Shown in pieces: positions 36,006-46,992 of a DNA stretch of 53,291 bases. The translations under genes were made by a program, and so were the position numbers. The first letter of the stretch is position 1, and each line of letters opens with the position of its first letter. The notes below the pieces were generated by a model. It saw only the letters and a program-made list of their open reading frames with translations, ran no database searches and was not told where the DNA came from. This stretch comes from Pseudomonadota bacterium (GTDB taxonomy: Bacteria; Pseudomonadota; Gammaproteobacteria; Steroidobacterales; Steroidobacteraceae): positions 1 to 53,291 of the forward strand of contig JANYAE010000093.1 in the NCBI GenBank assembly GCA_025355105.1, in the 5' to 3' direction.

Positions 36006-36446
36006 ATGGCCACTGGAGTGTCGAACATCAATTTCGGCGTACCGGTCGCGGGGATACCCGCCACCGGTACCACCGCGAGCGGCGGCGTACCTGGTACGCC
36101 GGTGCATCCTGTGCAGCCGGTGTTACCGGCGGCGGCGGTCGGCCACGGCGGCAATTCGTCGCCGCCAACCGGCGAGACTCTGCCGGTGCACGCGGCGGCC
36201 GCGCAGAACGGCGTCATCGCGCTGCAGGCGGCGGTTGAGGGCATCAATCGGTTTCTGCGCGACAGTCAGCGCCAGTTCCTGTTCCAGGTGGATCTGAAGA
36301 GCGGCAAAGAGACGCTGACGATCGTGAATCCGGCCACCGGCGAGGTGATTCGACAGATTCCGTCGTCGCAGGTGCTCGAGGCGGCGACCAACCTGCAGCA
36401 GGCCGGCATGCCGATGGCGGGGCTGTTCATCGACGAAAAGATGTGA
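36006..36446 (+). CDS. flaG: FlaG family protein
   Basis: 146 residues from ATG 36006, with AAGGGG upstream (a TTG two codons earlier is possible). The last 75 residues are the FlaG domain: INRFLRDSQRQFLFQVDLKS, IVNPATGEVIRQIPSSQVLE, and the end GLFIDEKM. The N-terminal 70 residues are Pro/Gly/Thr-rich and variable. FlaG is linked to filament length control in Pseudomonas and Campylobacter. It lies between fliC and fliD, the conserved order. Confidence 0.9.
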   Translation: MATGVSNINFGVPVAGIPATGTTASGGVPGTPVHPVQPVLPAAAVGHGGNSSPPTGETLPVHAAAAQNGVIALQAAVEGINRFLRDSQRQFLFQVDLKSGKETLTIVNPATGEVIRQIPSSQVLEAATNLQQAGMPMAGLFIDEKM

Positions 36447-36473
36447 ACAAACGCCGTCGGCGGCGGCCCGACG

Positions 36474-36490
36474 CTGGTACGGATCTTGCT
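36474..36490 (+). promoter_or_regulatory. Sigma-54 promoter of fliD-fliS-fliT
   Basis: CTGGTACG-N4-TTGCT, with GG (36476-36477) and GC (36488-36489) 10 bases apart; two mismatches to consensus in the -24 block. The start would be near 36501, 20 bases before fliD. Confidence 0.8.
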
Positions 36491-36520
36491 TTATCCGCTA
36501 TGGACCTCTGAAGGCGATCC

Positions 36521-38014
36521 ATGAGTAGCATTCTTCCCAGCAGCCTGACGTCAGGTACGACGGCGACGACACCCGGCAGCGGCACCGTGCTCACGGGCAC
36601 CGGTGCCCAGGGCACGGTCTCGTCGGTCGGCCTCGGCTCGGGCCTCGACATCAACAGCATCGTCTCGCAGCTGATCGCGGCCGAGGGTAGCGGTCCGAGC
36701 AAGCTGCTCGACGGCAAGACGTCCAAGATCAACTCGCAGCTGTCCGCCTACGGGCAGTTCCAGGCGGCGGTCTCGGCGCTGCAGGCATCGCTCGCGACGC
36801 TGTCGACTCCGGCGCAGTTCCAGAACAACGCGGCGACGATCGCCGACACCGGTATCGCGAGCGCGACGGCGGACTCCACGGCCGCCGGCGGCACGTACAG
36901 CCTGCAGGTGCTGCAACTCGCGCAGGGCGCGCAGCTGATCTCCGGCCACTACGCGACCTCCGGCACAGCGGTCGGCACCGGCACGTTGAACATCAAGATC
37001 GGCACCACCAGCATCCCGGTGACGATCGATTCGACCAACAACACCCCGGCCGGCATCGCCGCCGCGATCAACAAGGCCGGCAATACCCAGGGCCTGTCGG
37101 CCTCGCTGCTGACGGCCAACGACGGCGTGCACCTCGTGCTGACCAGCGCGGCGACCGGCGCGACCAACGCGCTCAGCGTCTCGCAGACCGGCGGCGATGG
37201 CGGGCTCGCGAGCCTGGTCTACGATCCAGCCGCCCAGACCAATCCGGTCACGCAGCAGCAGGCGGCGCAGGACGCACAGGTCAAGCTCGACGGCTTCACC
37301 TACAACACTCCGAGCAACGTCGTCACCGGTCTGCTGACCGGCGTCACGCTCAATCTCAAGGCGCCGTCGGCCGCGAACACGCCGACCACGCTCTCGATCG
37401 CGGTGGACCACGGCGCCGCCCAGACGGCGGTGCAGACCTTCGTCAGCAGCTACAACACGCTGGCGAACGCGGTCAACCAGCTGTCGAGCTACAATGTCGC
37501 GACCGGCAGCGCCGGACCCTTGCTCGGCGACGGTCTGTTGAATTCCTTCATCAGCCAGGTCAACCACGCGCTCAATTCGTCGGTTTCGTCGTTGAAGGGC
37601 GGGCCGTTCAGCACGCTGGCCGAGATCGGCATCGTCGCCAATGTAGACGGCACGCTGAGCGCCGATTCGGTCAAGCTCAACAGCGCGGTCACCAACAACT
37701 ACGCCTCGCTGGCGCAGCTGTTCTCCGGGACCGGCGGCGTCGCGGTGCAGCTCAGCAGTCTGTTGACGCAGTACACGCAGCCGACGACCGGCATCCTCGC
37801 GCAGCAGACCAACAGCCTGCAGCAGAACCTCAAGGACATCGCGACCCAGAAGACGGCGCTCAACCAGCGCCTCGCGAACCTGCAGACGCAGCTCTACGCC
37901 CAATACAACGCCATGGACGCGCTGGTCGCGCAGCTGAAGAGCACTGGCACGTCGCTGCAGTCCGAGCTCAATTCCATTTCCTACGTCGGCCGGCCGGCCG
38001 TGACCAACGGCTAG
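36521..38014 (+). CDS. fliD: Flagellar filament cap protein FliD (HAP2)
   Basis: 497 residues. The N-terminal domain reads SSVGLGSGLDINSIVSQLIA followed by KINSQLSAYGQFQAAVSALQ, and the C-terminal FliD domain ends QTQLYAQYNAMDALVAQLKS, the usual coiled-coil end. It caps the filament and helps flagellin fold. It has GAAGG in the short leader behind a sigma-54 promoter. Confidence 0.95.
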   Translation: MSSILPSSLTSGTTATTPGSGTVLTGTGAQGTVSSVGLGSGLDINSIVSQLIAAEGSGPSKLLDGKTSKINSQLSAYGQFQAAVSALQASLATLSTPAQFQNNAATIADTGIASATADSTAAGGTYSLQVLQLAQGAQLISGHYATSGTAVGTGTLNIKIGTTSIPVTIDSTNNTPAGIAAAINKAGNTQGLSASLLTANDGVHLVLTSAATGATNALSVSQTGGDGGLASLVYDPAAQTNPVTQQQAAQDAQVKLDGFTYNTPSNVVTGLLTGVTLNLKAPSAANTPTTLSIAVDHGAAQTAVQTFVSSYNTLANAVNQLSSYNVATGSAGPLLGDGLLNSFISQVNHALNSSVSSLKGGPFSTLAEIGIVANVDGTLSADSVKLNSAVTNNYASLAQLFSGTGGVAVQLSSLLTQYTQPTTGILAQQTNSLQQNLKDIATQKTALNQRLANLQTQLYAQYNAMDALVAQLKSTGTSLQSELNSISYVGRPAVTNG

Positions 38015-38041
38015 CCTCTCGCCACCGAACGGAGTCGATTC

Positions 38042-38470
38042 ATGATCAATCCAGGAGCCCAGCAGGCGCTCAAGAGCTATCAGACAGTTGGCGCGCACGC
38101 CCAGGTGGCGGCGGCCGACCCCTACAAGCTCGTGCAGCTGATGCTCGCGAACATCGTCGAGCGCCTCGCCGTCGCCCGCGGCCACATGGAGCGCGGCGAG
38201 ATCGCCCGCAAGGGCGAGCAGGTGTCGAAAGCCATCGCGGTGATCAGCGCACTCGACTCGAGCCTCAACTTCGAGCTCGGCGGGGAGATTGCCGCGAACC
38301 TGCACGACCTCTACGAATACATGGTATTGCGCCTCGTCAAGGCGAACGCCGACAACAATCTCGCCGGACTCGACGAAGTCGCGGCGCTGGCCCGCAACAT
38401 CAAGGACGGCTGGGACGGCATCGCCACCCAGGTCCGCTCGACCGCCGCGCCCGCGGCCGCGACGCCATGA
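38042..38470 (+). CDS. fliS: Flagellin export chaperone FliS
   Basis: 142 residues. QALKSYQTVGAHAQVAAADP, YKLVQLMLANIVERLAVARG and LNFELGGEIAANLHDLYEYM are standard FliS blocks. FliS binds the flagellin C-terminus and prevents premature polymerisation. It overlaps the next gene by ATGA. Confidence 0.94.
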   Translation: MINPGAQQALKSYQTVGAHAQVAAADPYKLVQLMLANIVERLAVARGHMERGEIARKGEQVSKAIAVISALDSSLNFELGGEIAANLHDLYEYMVLRLVKANADNNLAGLDEVAALARNIKDGWDGIATQVRSTAAPAAATP

Positions 38471-38829
38471 GCGCCGCCCGCGGGGAGATGAGCGCCGACC
38501 GGGTCGCGGAATTCGGCGCGCTTCTCCGGCTCACCGAGACGCTGAAGGCGCACCTCGAGCGGGGCGAGTGGGGCGCCGCGGCCGCGGTCGAGCTTGAGCG
38601 CCGCGGCCTCGTCGAACGCGTGTTCGAGGTGGCGCCCGGCGCCAAGGAGCTGCCGGTGCTGACCGCGACGCTGCGCGAGGTCGTGCGCATCAACGACGAG
38701 CTGATCGGCCTGGCCGAGCATCAGCGCCGTGCGGTGGCGCGCGAACTCGATCTGCTGGCCGTTGGCCGCGAGGCCAGCCGCGCCTACGACGGTGTCGGCG
38801 GCTCACGGCAGGGCAGCCCGCGGCCGTGA
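38467..38829 (+). CDS. fliT: FliT-like flagellar chaperone (tentative)
   Basis: 120 residues, mainly helical, no signal peptide. The size, helical character and position directly after fliS (ATGA overlap) fit FliT, the FliD chaperone, but sequence resemblance is weak. The next gene overlaps its stop by GTGA, so fliS, this gene and the PilZ gene are translationally coupled. A second in-frame ATG at 38488 is also possible. Confidence 0.55.
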   Translation: MSAARGEMSADRVAEFGALLRLTETLKAHLERGEWGAAAAVELERRGLVERVFEVAPGAKELPVLTATLREVVRINDELIGLAEHQRRAVARELDLLAVGREASRAYDGVGGSRQGSPRP

Positions 38830-39389
38830 CCGCGCGCTTCGACGGGCTCGGCTACACCGACTCCGTGCCGCTGGGCTTCGAACGCCTCGAGCGGCTGCCC
38901 GACGGCCCGGTGCTGTCCGCCATCATCCTCGAGAACCAGCAGGTGCTGGTGGCGGACGCCTCGCTCGACGAGCAGCGTCCGCACCAGGAGAAGAAGTCTG
39001 AGGAAGAGCCGGAGCTGGCCGAGGATCTGCAGCGGCTCGAAACCAAAGTCAACGTACTGGTCCAGCTCGTCGCCCGGCTGCTGAACCGCGGCGCGAGTCT
39101 GCCGCCGGCGCGCAGCATCCGCTTCCACGCGCAGGGCCTCGAGTGGCGCGTCGACGACGACGAGGTTCAGCCGGGCGTCGGCCTCGTGCATCTGCACGTC
39201 AGCCGGTATTTCCCGCAGGCGCTTACCTTGCCGGGGCGCCTCCTCGGCGTGCACGCCGACGACGAGGGCCGCTGGGTGCGCTTCGAGTTCGAAGGGCTCA
39301 CGCCGTCAGTGATCGGCCTGCTCGAGCGGATGATCTTCAGACACCACCGCCGACTGGTGGCCGGAGCACGCACCGCGCCGCGCGCCTGA
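38826..39389 (+). CDS. Atypical PilZ-domain protein
   Basis: 187 residues from GTG 38826. Residues about 55-90 form a charged heptad-like coil (EEEPELAEDLQRLETKVNVL), and the C-terminal half (SIRFHAQGLEWRVDDDEVQP, GVGLVHLHVSRYFPQALTLP) resembles the PilZ-type protein found after fliS/fliT in Xanthomonas and Pseudomonas. The RxxxR and D/NxSxxG ligand motifs are not recognisable, so it is probably a non-canonical or c-di-GMP-independent PilZ. It is the last gene before fleQ and is likely cotranscribed with fliDST. Confidence 0.65.
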   Translation: MTARFDGLGYTDSVPLGFERLERLPDGPVLSAIILENQQVLVADASLDEQRPHQEKKSEEEPELAEDLQRLETKVNVLVQLVARLLNRGASLPPARSIRFHAQGLEWRVDDDEVQPGVGLVHLHVSRYFPQALTLPGRLLGVHADDEGRWVRFEFEGLTPSVIGLLERMIFRHHRRLVAGARTAPRA

Positions 39390-39442
39390 GCACGTGCCGC
39401 TTCGGCGTTTTGATGGCAGCTGACTCAGGGTCAGATGTACAT

Positions 39443-39475
39443 CCCGTTAAGGGGTTCCCCCAAGTCAATAACGGG
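39443..39475 (+). other. Nested stem-loop upstream of fleQ
   Basis: Outer stem CCCGTTA/TAACGGG (39443-39449 with 39469-39475) encloses a small GGGG-TT-CCCC hairpin. It lies 54 bases after the PilZ stop and about 150 before fleQ. No T run follows, so it is either a weak terminator or a leader structure. Confidence 0.45.
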
Positions 39476-39626
39476 GGCCTAGCCTATATCGAGCTGCGCC
39501 TGCATTTCCGTACGATCGGTCCCGGGGCTGAGACAGCCAAGCTGTTTCAGATGGTTACAGAAACAACCTAAAAAGCGACTGCACTGACTGCAGACGTAGG
39601 CGATCCGGCCGAAGGGGCACCGCAGG

Positions 39627-40991
39627 GTGGCGGATAGAAAGGTGCTGATCATCGAGCCTTGCGCGGCTCGGGCACTCGAGTGGCAGGCAGCGCTGCACTT
39701 CCTCGACTGCGATTCCGAGGCGGTCGCTCAGGTCGACGAGGTGGAGTGGCCGCAACCGGAGGCGCTGCGCTGGACCGCAGTGCTGATCGGCGACGGCGTG
39801 ACGGCCGCGGAACTACGGGCGGTGGCGGGCCGCAGCACCGCCTACTCGACGCCGCTGCCGCTGCTGGTCCCGGCCGCGCTTGCCGCGCTCGTGACGCCGG
39901 CCGACGCCGCGCTCGTCCATCTGCCGACTCCTGCGCGCTACCGCGATCTCGTCAAGGCGCTGGCGGAGGCCGCATCGTTGGCCGCGCGCCCCTACGACGT
40001 GCCACCGCTGCTGTCGACGTTCCGGCCGAGCGGCGGGTCGCCCGCGATCCGCGCCGTGCACCGCCTGGTCGAGCAGGTGGCTCCCTACGACACCAACGTG
40101 CTGGTGCTCGGCGAATCCGGCACCGGCAAGGAAATGGTCGCGCGCCACGTCCACGAGCTGTCGCCGCGCTCGGCGCAGCCCTTCGTGCCGGTGAACTGCG
40201 GCGCGATTCCGGCCGAGCTGCTCGAAAGCGAGTTGTTCGGTCACGAGAAGGGCGCCTTTACCGGCGCGATCAGCACCCGCATCGGCCGCTTCGAGCTGGC
40301 CGCGGGCGGTACGCTGTTTCTCGACGAAATCGGCGACATGAGCCTGCACATGCAGGTGAAGCTGCTGCGCGTCCTGCAGGAGCGCACGTTCGAGCGCGTC
40401 GGCGGCAACCGCACCCTCAAGGCCGACGTGCGGATCATCGCCGCGACGCACCGCAACCTCGAGGCCGCCATCGCCGCCGGCGCGTTCCGCGAGGACCTGT
40501 ACTACCGGCTGAACGTGTTTCCGATCCAGATGCCGCGGGTTGCCGACCGGATCGACGACCTGCCGGCGCTCACCGAGCAGCTGCTGGTGAGGATCGAGCG
40601 CCTGACCGGGACGCGGATCGAGCTCAGCGACCGCGCCGTGGCGGCGCTTGCCGCCTACGACTGGCCTGGCAACGTGCGCGAGCTCGCGAACCTGCTCGAG
40701 CGCCTCGTCATCCTGCATCGGGGCGCGCGGGTGGACGTCATGGACCTCCCGGAGCGCTACCGCCTGCGCGCGGTCAGCGTCGCGCGCCTGCCGTCGCCGG
40801 CGGCCGGATTGCCGGATGAGGGCATCGATCTCAAGGATCACCTCAACCGGCTCGAGCAGCGCTACATCCGCGAGGCACTGGCGCGCGCCGACGGCACGAT
40901 CGCCGGTGCTGCCCGCCTGCTCGGCATGCAGCGCACGACGCTGGTCGAAAAGCTGAAGAAGTACCGTCTCGCGGCGGCCGACGTCGCCTGA
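39627..40991 (+). CDS. fleQ: Sigma-54-dependent master flagellar regulator FleQ
   Basis: 454 residues from GTG 39627. The N-terminal ~120 residues are a FleQ-type receiver-like domain without the usual phosphoacceptor pattern. The AAA+ domain has Walker A GESGTGKE (162-169), the sigma-54 loop GAFTGA (209-214), Walker [13 protein letters not shown] and the arginine-finger region [14 protein letters not shown] Fis-type helix-turn-helix closes the protein ([20 protein letters not shown]). FleQ activates the sigma-54 flagellar promoters and in Pseudomonas is countered by c-di-GMP and FleN. No sigma-54 promoter is seen ahead of it. Confidence 0.92.
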   Translation: MADRKVLIIEPCAARALEWQAALHFLDCDSEAVAQVDEVEWPQPEALRWTAVLIGDGVTAAELRAVAGRSTAYSTPLPLLVPAALAALVTPADAALVHLPTPARYRDLVKALAEAASLAARPYDVPPLLSTFRPSGGSPAIRAVHRLVEQVAPYDTNVLVLGESGTGKEMVARHVHELSPRSAQPFVPVNCGAIPAELLESELFGHEKGAFTGAISTRIGRFELAAGGTLFLDEIGDMSLHMQVKLLRVLQERTFERVGGNRTLKADVRIIAATHRNLEAAIAAGAFREDLYYRLNVFPIQMPRVADRIDDLPALTEQLLVRIERLTGTRIELSDRAVAALAAYDWPGNVRELANLLERLVILHRGARVDVMDLPERYRLRAVSVARLPSPAAGLPDEGIDLKDHLNRLEQRYIREALARADGTIAGAARLLGMQRTTLVEKLKKYRLAAADVA

Positions 40992-41105
40992 CGGGCGTCG
41001 AGATCTCGACGCCCTGCAGGTCCGGCGACGCCCGGCCGCCGTCGGGAAATTGACGTCATCGGGCCCGGCGACGCGTAACACGCTGATTCTACGGGCCACT
41101 TCGAC

Positions 41106-41122
41106 CCGGCATGGAACTTGCT
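41106..41122 (+). promoter_or_regulatory. Sigma-54 promoter of fleS-fleR
   Basis: CCGGCATG-N4-TTGCT with GG (41108-41109) and GC (41120-41121) 10 bases apart; the -12 block is perfect, the -24 block has three mismatches. The start near 41133 lies before ATG 41160 and excludes the upstream start at 41118. Confidence 0.7.
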
Positions 41123-41159
41123 CTGTCCTAGTCCGGGTTGGTGTCTCCGGAATCAAAAG

Positions 41160-41977
41160 ATGGCAGCGGCACTCGCATCACAAGAGCTCACGCAGGCGTT
41201 CCAGACGTTCACTGAACTGTCCGGCGCACTCGAGCAGTCCTACCGCGACCTCGAGTCGCAGGTCGCGCGGCTGAACGGCGAGCTGGCGGAGGCGCGCCTC
41301 GAGCGCGTGCGTCAGGAACGGCTGGCGACGCTCGGCGAGATGGCGGCGCGCCTCGCCCACGACGTGCGCACGCCGCTGGCGGCGGCTCTGCTGTACGCGT
41401 CGCGGCTTGGCCTCGACGGCGTCAGCGACGCCGACCGGCGCGACATTGCCAGCAAGATCGTCGGCCGACTCCGGCACCTCGAGCGGCTGGTGGCCGACAT
41501 GCTGGCCTTCGCGCGCGGCAGCGGCGTGCGGCTCGGGCGCTGCGACGTCGGCGCGCTGCTCGAGGGCACGGCGCAGAGCCTGGCGTCGCGCCTCGGGCCG
41601 CGCGCGCGGCTCACGATTCGCACGCTTGCGCCCGGCCTCGCGGTGCACGGCAACGCCGAAGCGCTGGTCGGCGCGCTCGTCAACCTCGCCAACAACGCGC
41701 TCGACGCGGTCGGCGGGCAGGACGCCTGCGTCGAGATCGAGGCGAGCACGGCCGACGGCCGCGCGCTGATCCGCGTGCGCGACAACGGTCCCGGGGTGCC
41801 GGCCGAGTTCCGCGCCAAGATCTTCGAACCCTTCTTCACGACCCGTGCGTCAGGCACCGGTCTCGGGCTGGCGGTGGTGAAGTCGGTGGCGCTCGCGCAC
41901 GGCGGCTCGGTGCGGATCGAGGACACGAACAGCGGCGCCTGCTTCGCGCTCGAACTGCCTGCCCTCGGAGCCGACGC

Positions 41978-41981
<4 letters not shown>
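41160..41981 (+). CDS. fleS: Flagellar two-component sensor kinase FleS (FlrB)
   Basis: 273 residues from ATG 41160, the first start after the sigma-54 promoter. No membrane segment. Residues 20-55 are a coiled coil; the phosphorylated histidine is H67 in LAHDVRTPL; N, G1 and G2 boxes are NLANNALDAV, DNGPGVP and GTGLGLAV. P. aeruginosa FleS has a PAS domain before the kinase core; here only the coil remains, so this is a short FlrB-like kinase. It phosphorylates FleR. The stop overlaps the fleR start (ATGA). Confidence 0.9.
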
Positions 41982-43366
<1,385 letters not shown>

Positions 43367-43380
43367 CCGCCGAGGATCCG

Positions 43381-43716
43381 ATGGCCGCAATCGACACGAC
43401 CCGACTGTTGATGGAACTGCGTTCGCTGGCCGCCGAGGCGCAGCGCGCGCCTGGCATCGGCACGGGCCCGGCGGTCGGCGGCGCCGGCAAGACACCGGAC
43501 TTCGGCAGCGTCCTCAAGGCGTCGATCGGCGAGGTCAACAGCCTGCAGCAGAACGCCTCGGCGCTGGCCACCGCTTTCGAGCAGGGTGCGCCCGGAGTCG
43601 ATATCTCGCGGGTGATGGTCGAGGCGCAGAAGGCGAGCCTCGCGTTCCGGGCGATGAGCGAGGTGCGCAACCGCCTCGTCAGCGCCTATCAGGAAGTCAT
43701 GAATATGCCGATCTGA
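43381..43716 (+). CDS. fliE: Flagellar hook-basal body protein FliE
   Basis: 111 residues. The FliE mark is the C-terminal VEAQKASLAFRAMSEVRNRL followed by VSAYQEVMNMPI. FliE joins the MS ring and export gate to the rod. Gene order fleR-fliE-fliF is the Pseudomonas/Xanthomonas order. GAGG precedes the ATG. Confidence 0.95.
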   Translation: MAAIDTTRLLMELRSLAAEAQRAPGIGTGPAVGGAGKTPDFGSVLKASIGEVNSLQQNASALATAFEQGAPGVDISRVMVEAQKASLAFRAMSEVRNRLVSAYQEVMNMPI

Positions 43717-43744
43717 GGATCGGCGCGCACGGACGGAGTAGAGA

Positions 43745-45352
43745 ATGGCTGAAGCGACTGCATCGCGTAGCGTGTTCGAGTTGCCGGGACTGCGGCAACT
43801 CTTCCTGCTCGTCGGCCTGTCCGGCGCGATCGCCGCCGGGCTGTGGCTCGTGTTCTGGTCGCAGGGCCAGAACTTCGCGACGCTCTACAGCCAGCTGTCC
43901 GAGCGCGAGACCGCGCAGGTCGTCGACGCACTGCAGGCGGCCGGCATCCCGCACAAGCTCGACGGGCCGAGCGGCACGGTCCGGGTCCCCGAGCCGCAGC
44001 TGCGCGAGGCGCGCATGAAGCTCGCGCAGCAGGGGCTGCCGCAGTCCGACGCGCTCGGCGTCGAGATGATCCAGAAGGACAACGGCTTCGGCACCAGCCA
44101 GTTCATGGAGACCGCGCGCTACCAGCTGGCGATCGAGACCGAGCTCGCGCGCACGATCGTCAAGGTGCAGGGCGTGCAGGGCGCGCGCGTGCACCTCGCG
44201 CTGCCGCACCAGTCCGCGTTCGTGCGCGACAAGCGCCATGCGACCGCGTCGGTGATGCTGCAGCTCTACGCGGGCCGGCGGCTCGAACCCGGCCAGGTCA
44301 CGGCGATCGCCCACCTGGTCGCCTCGTCGGTACCTGATCTCGAGACCAAGGACATCACGGTCGTCGACCAGAACGGCACGCTGCTGTCCTCGCCTGACGG
44401 CAACGACTCGCTGGCGATATCGGCCAAGCAGCTCGAGTACACGCGCAGCGTCGAGGACGGCTACACCCGCCGCATCGAACAGCTGCTGACGCCGCTGGTC
44501 GGCGCGGGCCGCGTCCGGGCCGGCGTCACCGCCGACATCGACTACACGGTCACCGAGCAGTCGAGCGAGAACTACGATCCGCAGAAGCAGGTGGTGCGCA
44601 GCGAGCAGACCGCCAACGAGCAGCGGATGGCCGGCGACATCGCCATGGGCATTCCCGGCGCGCTGAGCAACCAGCCGCCGCAGACCTCGCCGGCGCCGCC
44701 TGCCGCGAGGCAGCAGCCGGCGGCCACGCCGCCGCAGCCGGTCGCGACCAACAATCGTGCGACCCGCAATTTCGAGATCGACCGCACCGTCAGCCACGTC
44801 ATGCAGCCGACCGGTATCATCAAGCGGCTGTCGGTCGCGGTGATCCTCGACAACAAGCAGGTGGCCGGCGCCGACGGCAAGGCCAGCAGCGAGGCGCTGA
44901 CCGACAAGGAGGTCGAGCGCTACACCGGCCTGGTGCGCGAGGCGGTCGGCTTCGACGAGAAGCGCGGCGACCACGTCGAGGTGATCAACGCCTCGTTCTC
45001 GACCAGCGTCCCGGCCGGCGAGACGGTCGCCGAGGAGCCGTGGTACGCCAACCCGATGTTCAAGCAGCTCGGCCGGCAGGGCGTCGCGGTGCTGGCGGTG
45101 CTGGTCCTCGCGCTGGTCGTGCTGCGGCCGATCATGAAGACGCTGCTCGCGCCGCCGCGCCACGCGCTCGCGCGCCTCGACGGCGGGGGCGGCGGCGACC
45201 TCGCCCGCGACAAGGTGACGCTGTCGGGTGGCGGCGGACAGCCGGGGCTGCCCAACTATGAGCAGCACGTCGCAGCGGCCCGCAGCGTCATCACGCAGGA
45301 TCCGAAGCGGGCTGCGGCGGTGGTCAAGGAGTGGGTGACGGCCGATGGCTGA
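43745..45352 (+). CDS. fliF: Flagellar MS-ring protein FliF
   Basis: 535 residues. Two membrane segments (about 21-40, LFLLVGLSGAIAAGLWLVFW; and about 445-465, VAVLAVLVLALVVLRPIM) frame the periplasmic ring-building domains, with VQGARVHLALPHQSAFVRDK and NRATRNFEIDRTVSHVMQPT as clear FliF motifs. A Pro/Ala/Gln insert lies near 305-340. The C-terminus that binds FliG is present. It overlaps fliG by 8 bases. Confidence 0.96.
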   Translation: MAEATASRSVFELPGLRQLFLLVGLSGAIAAGLWLVFWSQGQNFATLYSQLSERETAQVVDALQAAGIPHKLDGPSGTVRVPEPQLREARMKLAQQGLPQSDALGVEMIQKDNGFGTSQFMETARYQLAIETELARTIVKVQGVQGARVHLALPHQSAFVRDKRHATASVMLQLYAGRRLEPGQVTAIAHLVASSVPDLETKDITVVDQNGTLLSSPDGNDSLAISAKQLEYTRSVEDGYTRRIEQLLTPLVGAGRVRAGVTADIDYTVTEQSSENYDPQKQVVRSEQTANEQRMAGDIAMGIPGALSNQPPQTSPAPPAARQQPAATPPQPVATNNRATRNFEIDRTVSHVMQPTGIIKRLSVAVILDNKQVAGADGKASSEALTDKEVERYTGLVREAVGFDEKRGDHVEVINASFSTSVPAGETVAEEPWYANPMFKQLGRQGVAVLAVLVLALVVLRPIMKTLLAPPRHALARLDGGGGGDLARDKVTLSGGGGQPGLPNYEQHVAAARSVITQDPKRAAAVVKEWVTADG

Positions 45353-46355
45353 TCGGGGCGCAGACTATTCCGGGGCCGAACGCGCCGCGGTGCTGATGAT
45401 GTCGCTCGGCGAGCAGAACGCCGCCGCGATCCTCAAGCACATGGATCCGCGCGACGTCGAGGCCGTCGGCCTCGCGATGGCGGCGCTTAAGTCGGTCAGC
45501 AAGGACAGTGCCGAGAACGTCGTGCAGTCCTTCCTGCTGAAGCTCGATTCCGGCGACAGCTTCGCGGTCGACAAACCCGACTTCGTCAAGAAGGTGATGG
45601 CGGCGTCGTTCGGCAAGCAGCGCGGCGAGCTGATGGTCGATCGCATCCTGTCGGGCGCCACCGGCGGCGCCGGCATCGACGCGCTGAAGTGGATGGACCC
45701 GCGGGCGGTGGCGCAGATCGTTGCCGAGGAACACCCGCAGGTGATCGCGAGCCTGCTGGCGCAGCTCGACGGCAAGCTCGCCGCCAAGATCATTCCGCTG
45801 CTGCCCGAGAAGCAGCGCGCCGACGTGCTGATTCGCATCGCGACGCTGGAGGAGCTACCGCAGTCGGCGCTGCAGGAACTCGACCAGATCGTCGGCAAGC
45901 GGGCCGCGAGCGGCACGCAGGTGACCTCGCGCAAGATCGGCGGCACGCGCACCGTCGCCGATATCATCAACGCGATGGACCGCGAGACCAGCGCGAGCGT
46001 GCTCGGAACGATCGAGACCGAGAATTCCGAACTGCACAACAAGATCAAGGAGCTGCTGTTCGTGTTCGACGACCTCGTCGACATCGACAACAAGGGCATC
46101 CAGGCGATCCTGCGCGAGGTCTCGAGCGACATCCTGTCGGTCGCGCTGCGCGGCGCGGATCCGGTCGTCGCCGACAAGATCTACGGCAACATGTCGAAGC
46201 GCGCCGCCGAGATCCTGCGCGAGGACATGGAGGCGCGCGGCCCGGTCAAGCTGACCGAGGTCGAGGCGGCGCAGCGCGAGATCATCACGATCGCGCAGAA
46301 GATGGCAGAGGAGGGCACGATCATCCTCGGCACCAGCGCCGGCGAGTATGTCTAG
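45345..46355 (+). CDS. fliG: Flagellar motor switch protein FliG
   Basis: 336 residues, standard length. The N-terminal GAERAAVLMMSLGEQNAAAI, the middle EHPQVIASLLAQLDGKLAAK and the C-terminal torque-generating helix (FDDLVDIDNKGIQAILREVS, with the charged D/R pattern) are intact; the protein ends in a partial ASP/GEYV tail. It joins FliF to FliM/FliN and meets the stator. Overlaps fliF and fliH by 8 bases each. Confidence 0.96.
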   Translation: MADRGADYSGAERAAVLMMSLGEQNAAAILKHMDPRDVEAVGLAMAALKSVSKDSAENVVQSFLLKLDSGDSFAVDKPDFVKKVMAASFGKQRGELMVDRILSGATGGAGIDALKWMDPRAVAQIVAEEHPQVIASLLAQLDGKLAAKIIPLLPEKQRADVLIRIATLEELPQSALQELDQIVGKRAASGTQVTSRKIGGTRTVADIINAMDRETSASVLGTIETENSELHNKIKELLFVFDDLVDIDNKGIQAILREVSSDILSVALRGADPVVADKIYGNMSKRAAEILREDMEARGPVKLTEVEAAQREIITIAQKMAEEGTIILGTSAGEYV

Positions 46356-46992
46356 GATCATCCCGGCCGCAGACGTCGGCGCCGTCGCCACCTGGGGGCC
46401 GCCGGCGGTCGAAGGCTCCGGCGCGCGGCGCGCGCCCAGAGGCGGGCCGGTCACCGCCGGAGTGCTCGCCGACCTGCAGGCCGAAGCCTATGGCGAGGCC
46501 TTCCAGCAGGGCCTGCGCGAGGGCACGGCGGCCGGGCGCGAGCAAGTGCATTCCCAGGTCGAGCGGCTCGACCAGCTGCTCACCGACCTGGCGCGACCGC
46601 TCAGCGACGTCGACGAGACGGTGCAGCGCGAGCTGGTGCAGCTGGCGATGGCGCTGGCGCGGCAGATCGTGCGGCGCGAGCTGCGGCAGGATCCGACCCA
46701 GATCATCGGCATCGTCCGCGAGGCGATCGGCCAGCTGCCGGTCGCGGCGCGCGACGTCCGCGTGCAGCTGCATCCCGAGGACGCCGCGATCGTCCGCGAG
46801 CACCTGGCGCCGGCGGAAAACGAGCGCGCCTGGGCGCTGGTCGAGGACCCGATGATGATGCGCGGCGGTTGCCAGGTGATCTCGGCGAGCTCGCGCATCG
46901 ACGTGCGCCTCGAAAAGCGTCTCGGTGCGCTGCTGTCCGAGCTCATGGGCAGCGAGCGCGATCCCGAGGCCCGCCCGGCAGAGCGCGGATGA
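46348..46992 (+). CDS. fliH: Flagellar export regulator FliH
   Basis: 214 residues. It contains the GxxxG-type helix (AYGEAFQQGLREGTAAGREQ) typical of FliH/YscL and the C-terminal domain (LVQLAMALARQIVRRELRQD, RVQLHPEDAAIVREHL) that holds FliI. The N-terminus MSRIIPAADV fits the part that docks on the export gate or C ring. Its stop overlaps fliI (ATGA). Confidence 0.92.
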   Translation: MSRIIPAADVGAVATWGPPAVEGSGARRAPRGGPVTAGVLADLQAEAYGEAFQQGLREGTAAGREQVHSQVERLDQLLTDLARPLSDVDETVQRELVQLAMALARQIVRRELRQDPTQIIGIVREAIGQLPVAARDVRVQLHPEDAAIVREHLAPAENERAWALVEDPMMMRGGCQVISASSRIDVRLEKRLGALLSELMGSERDPEARPAERG

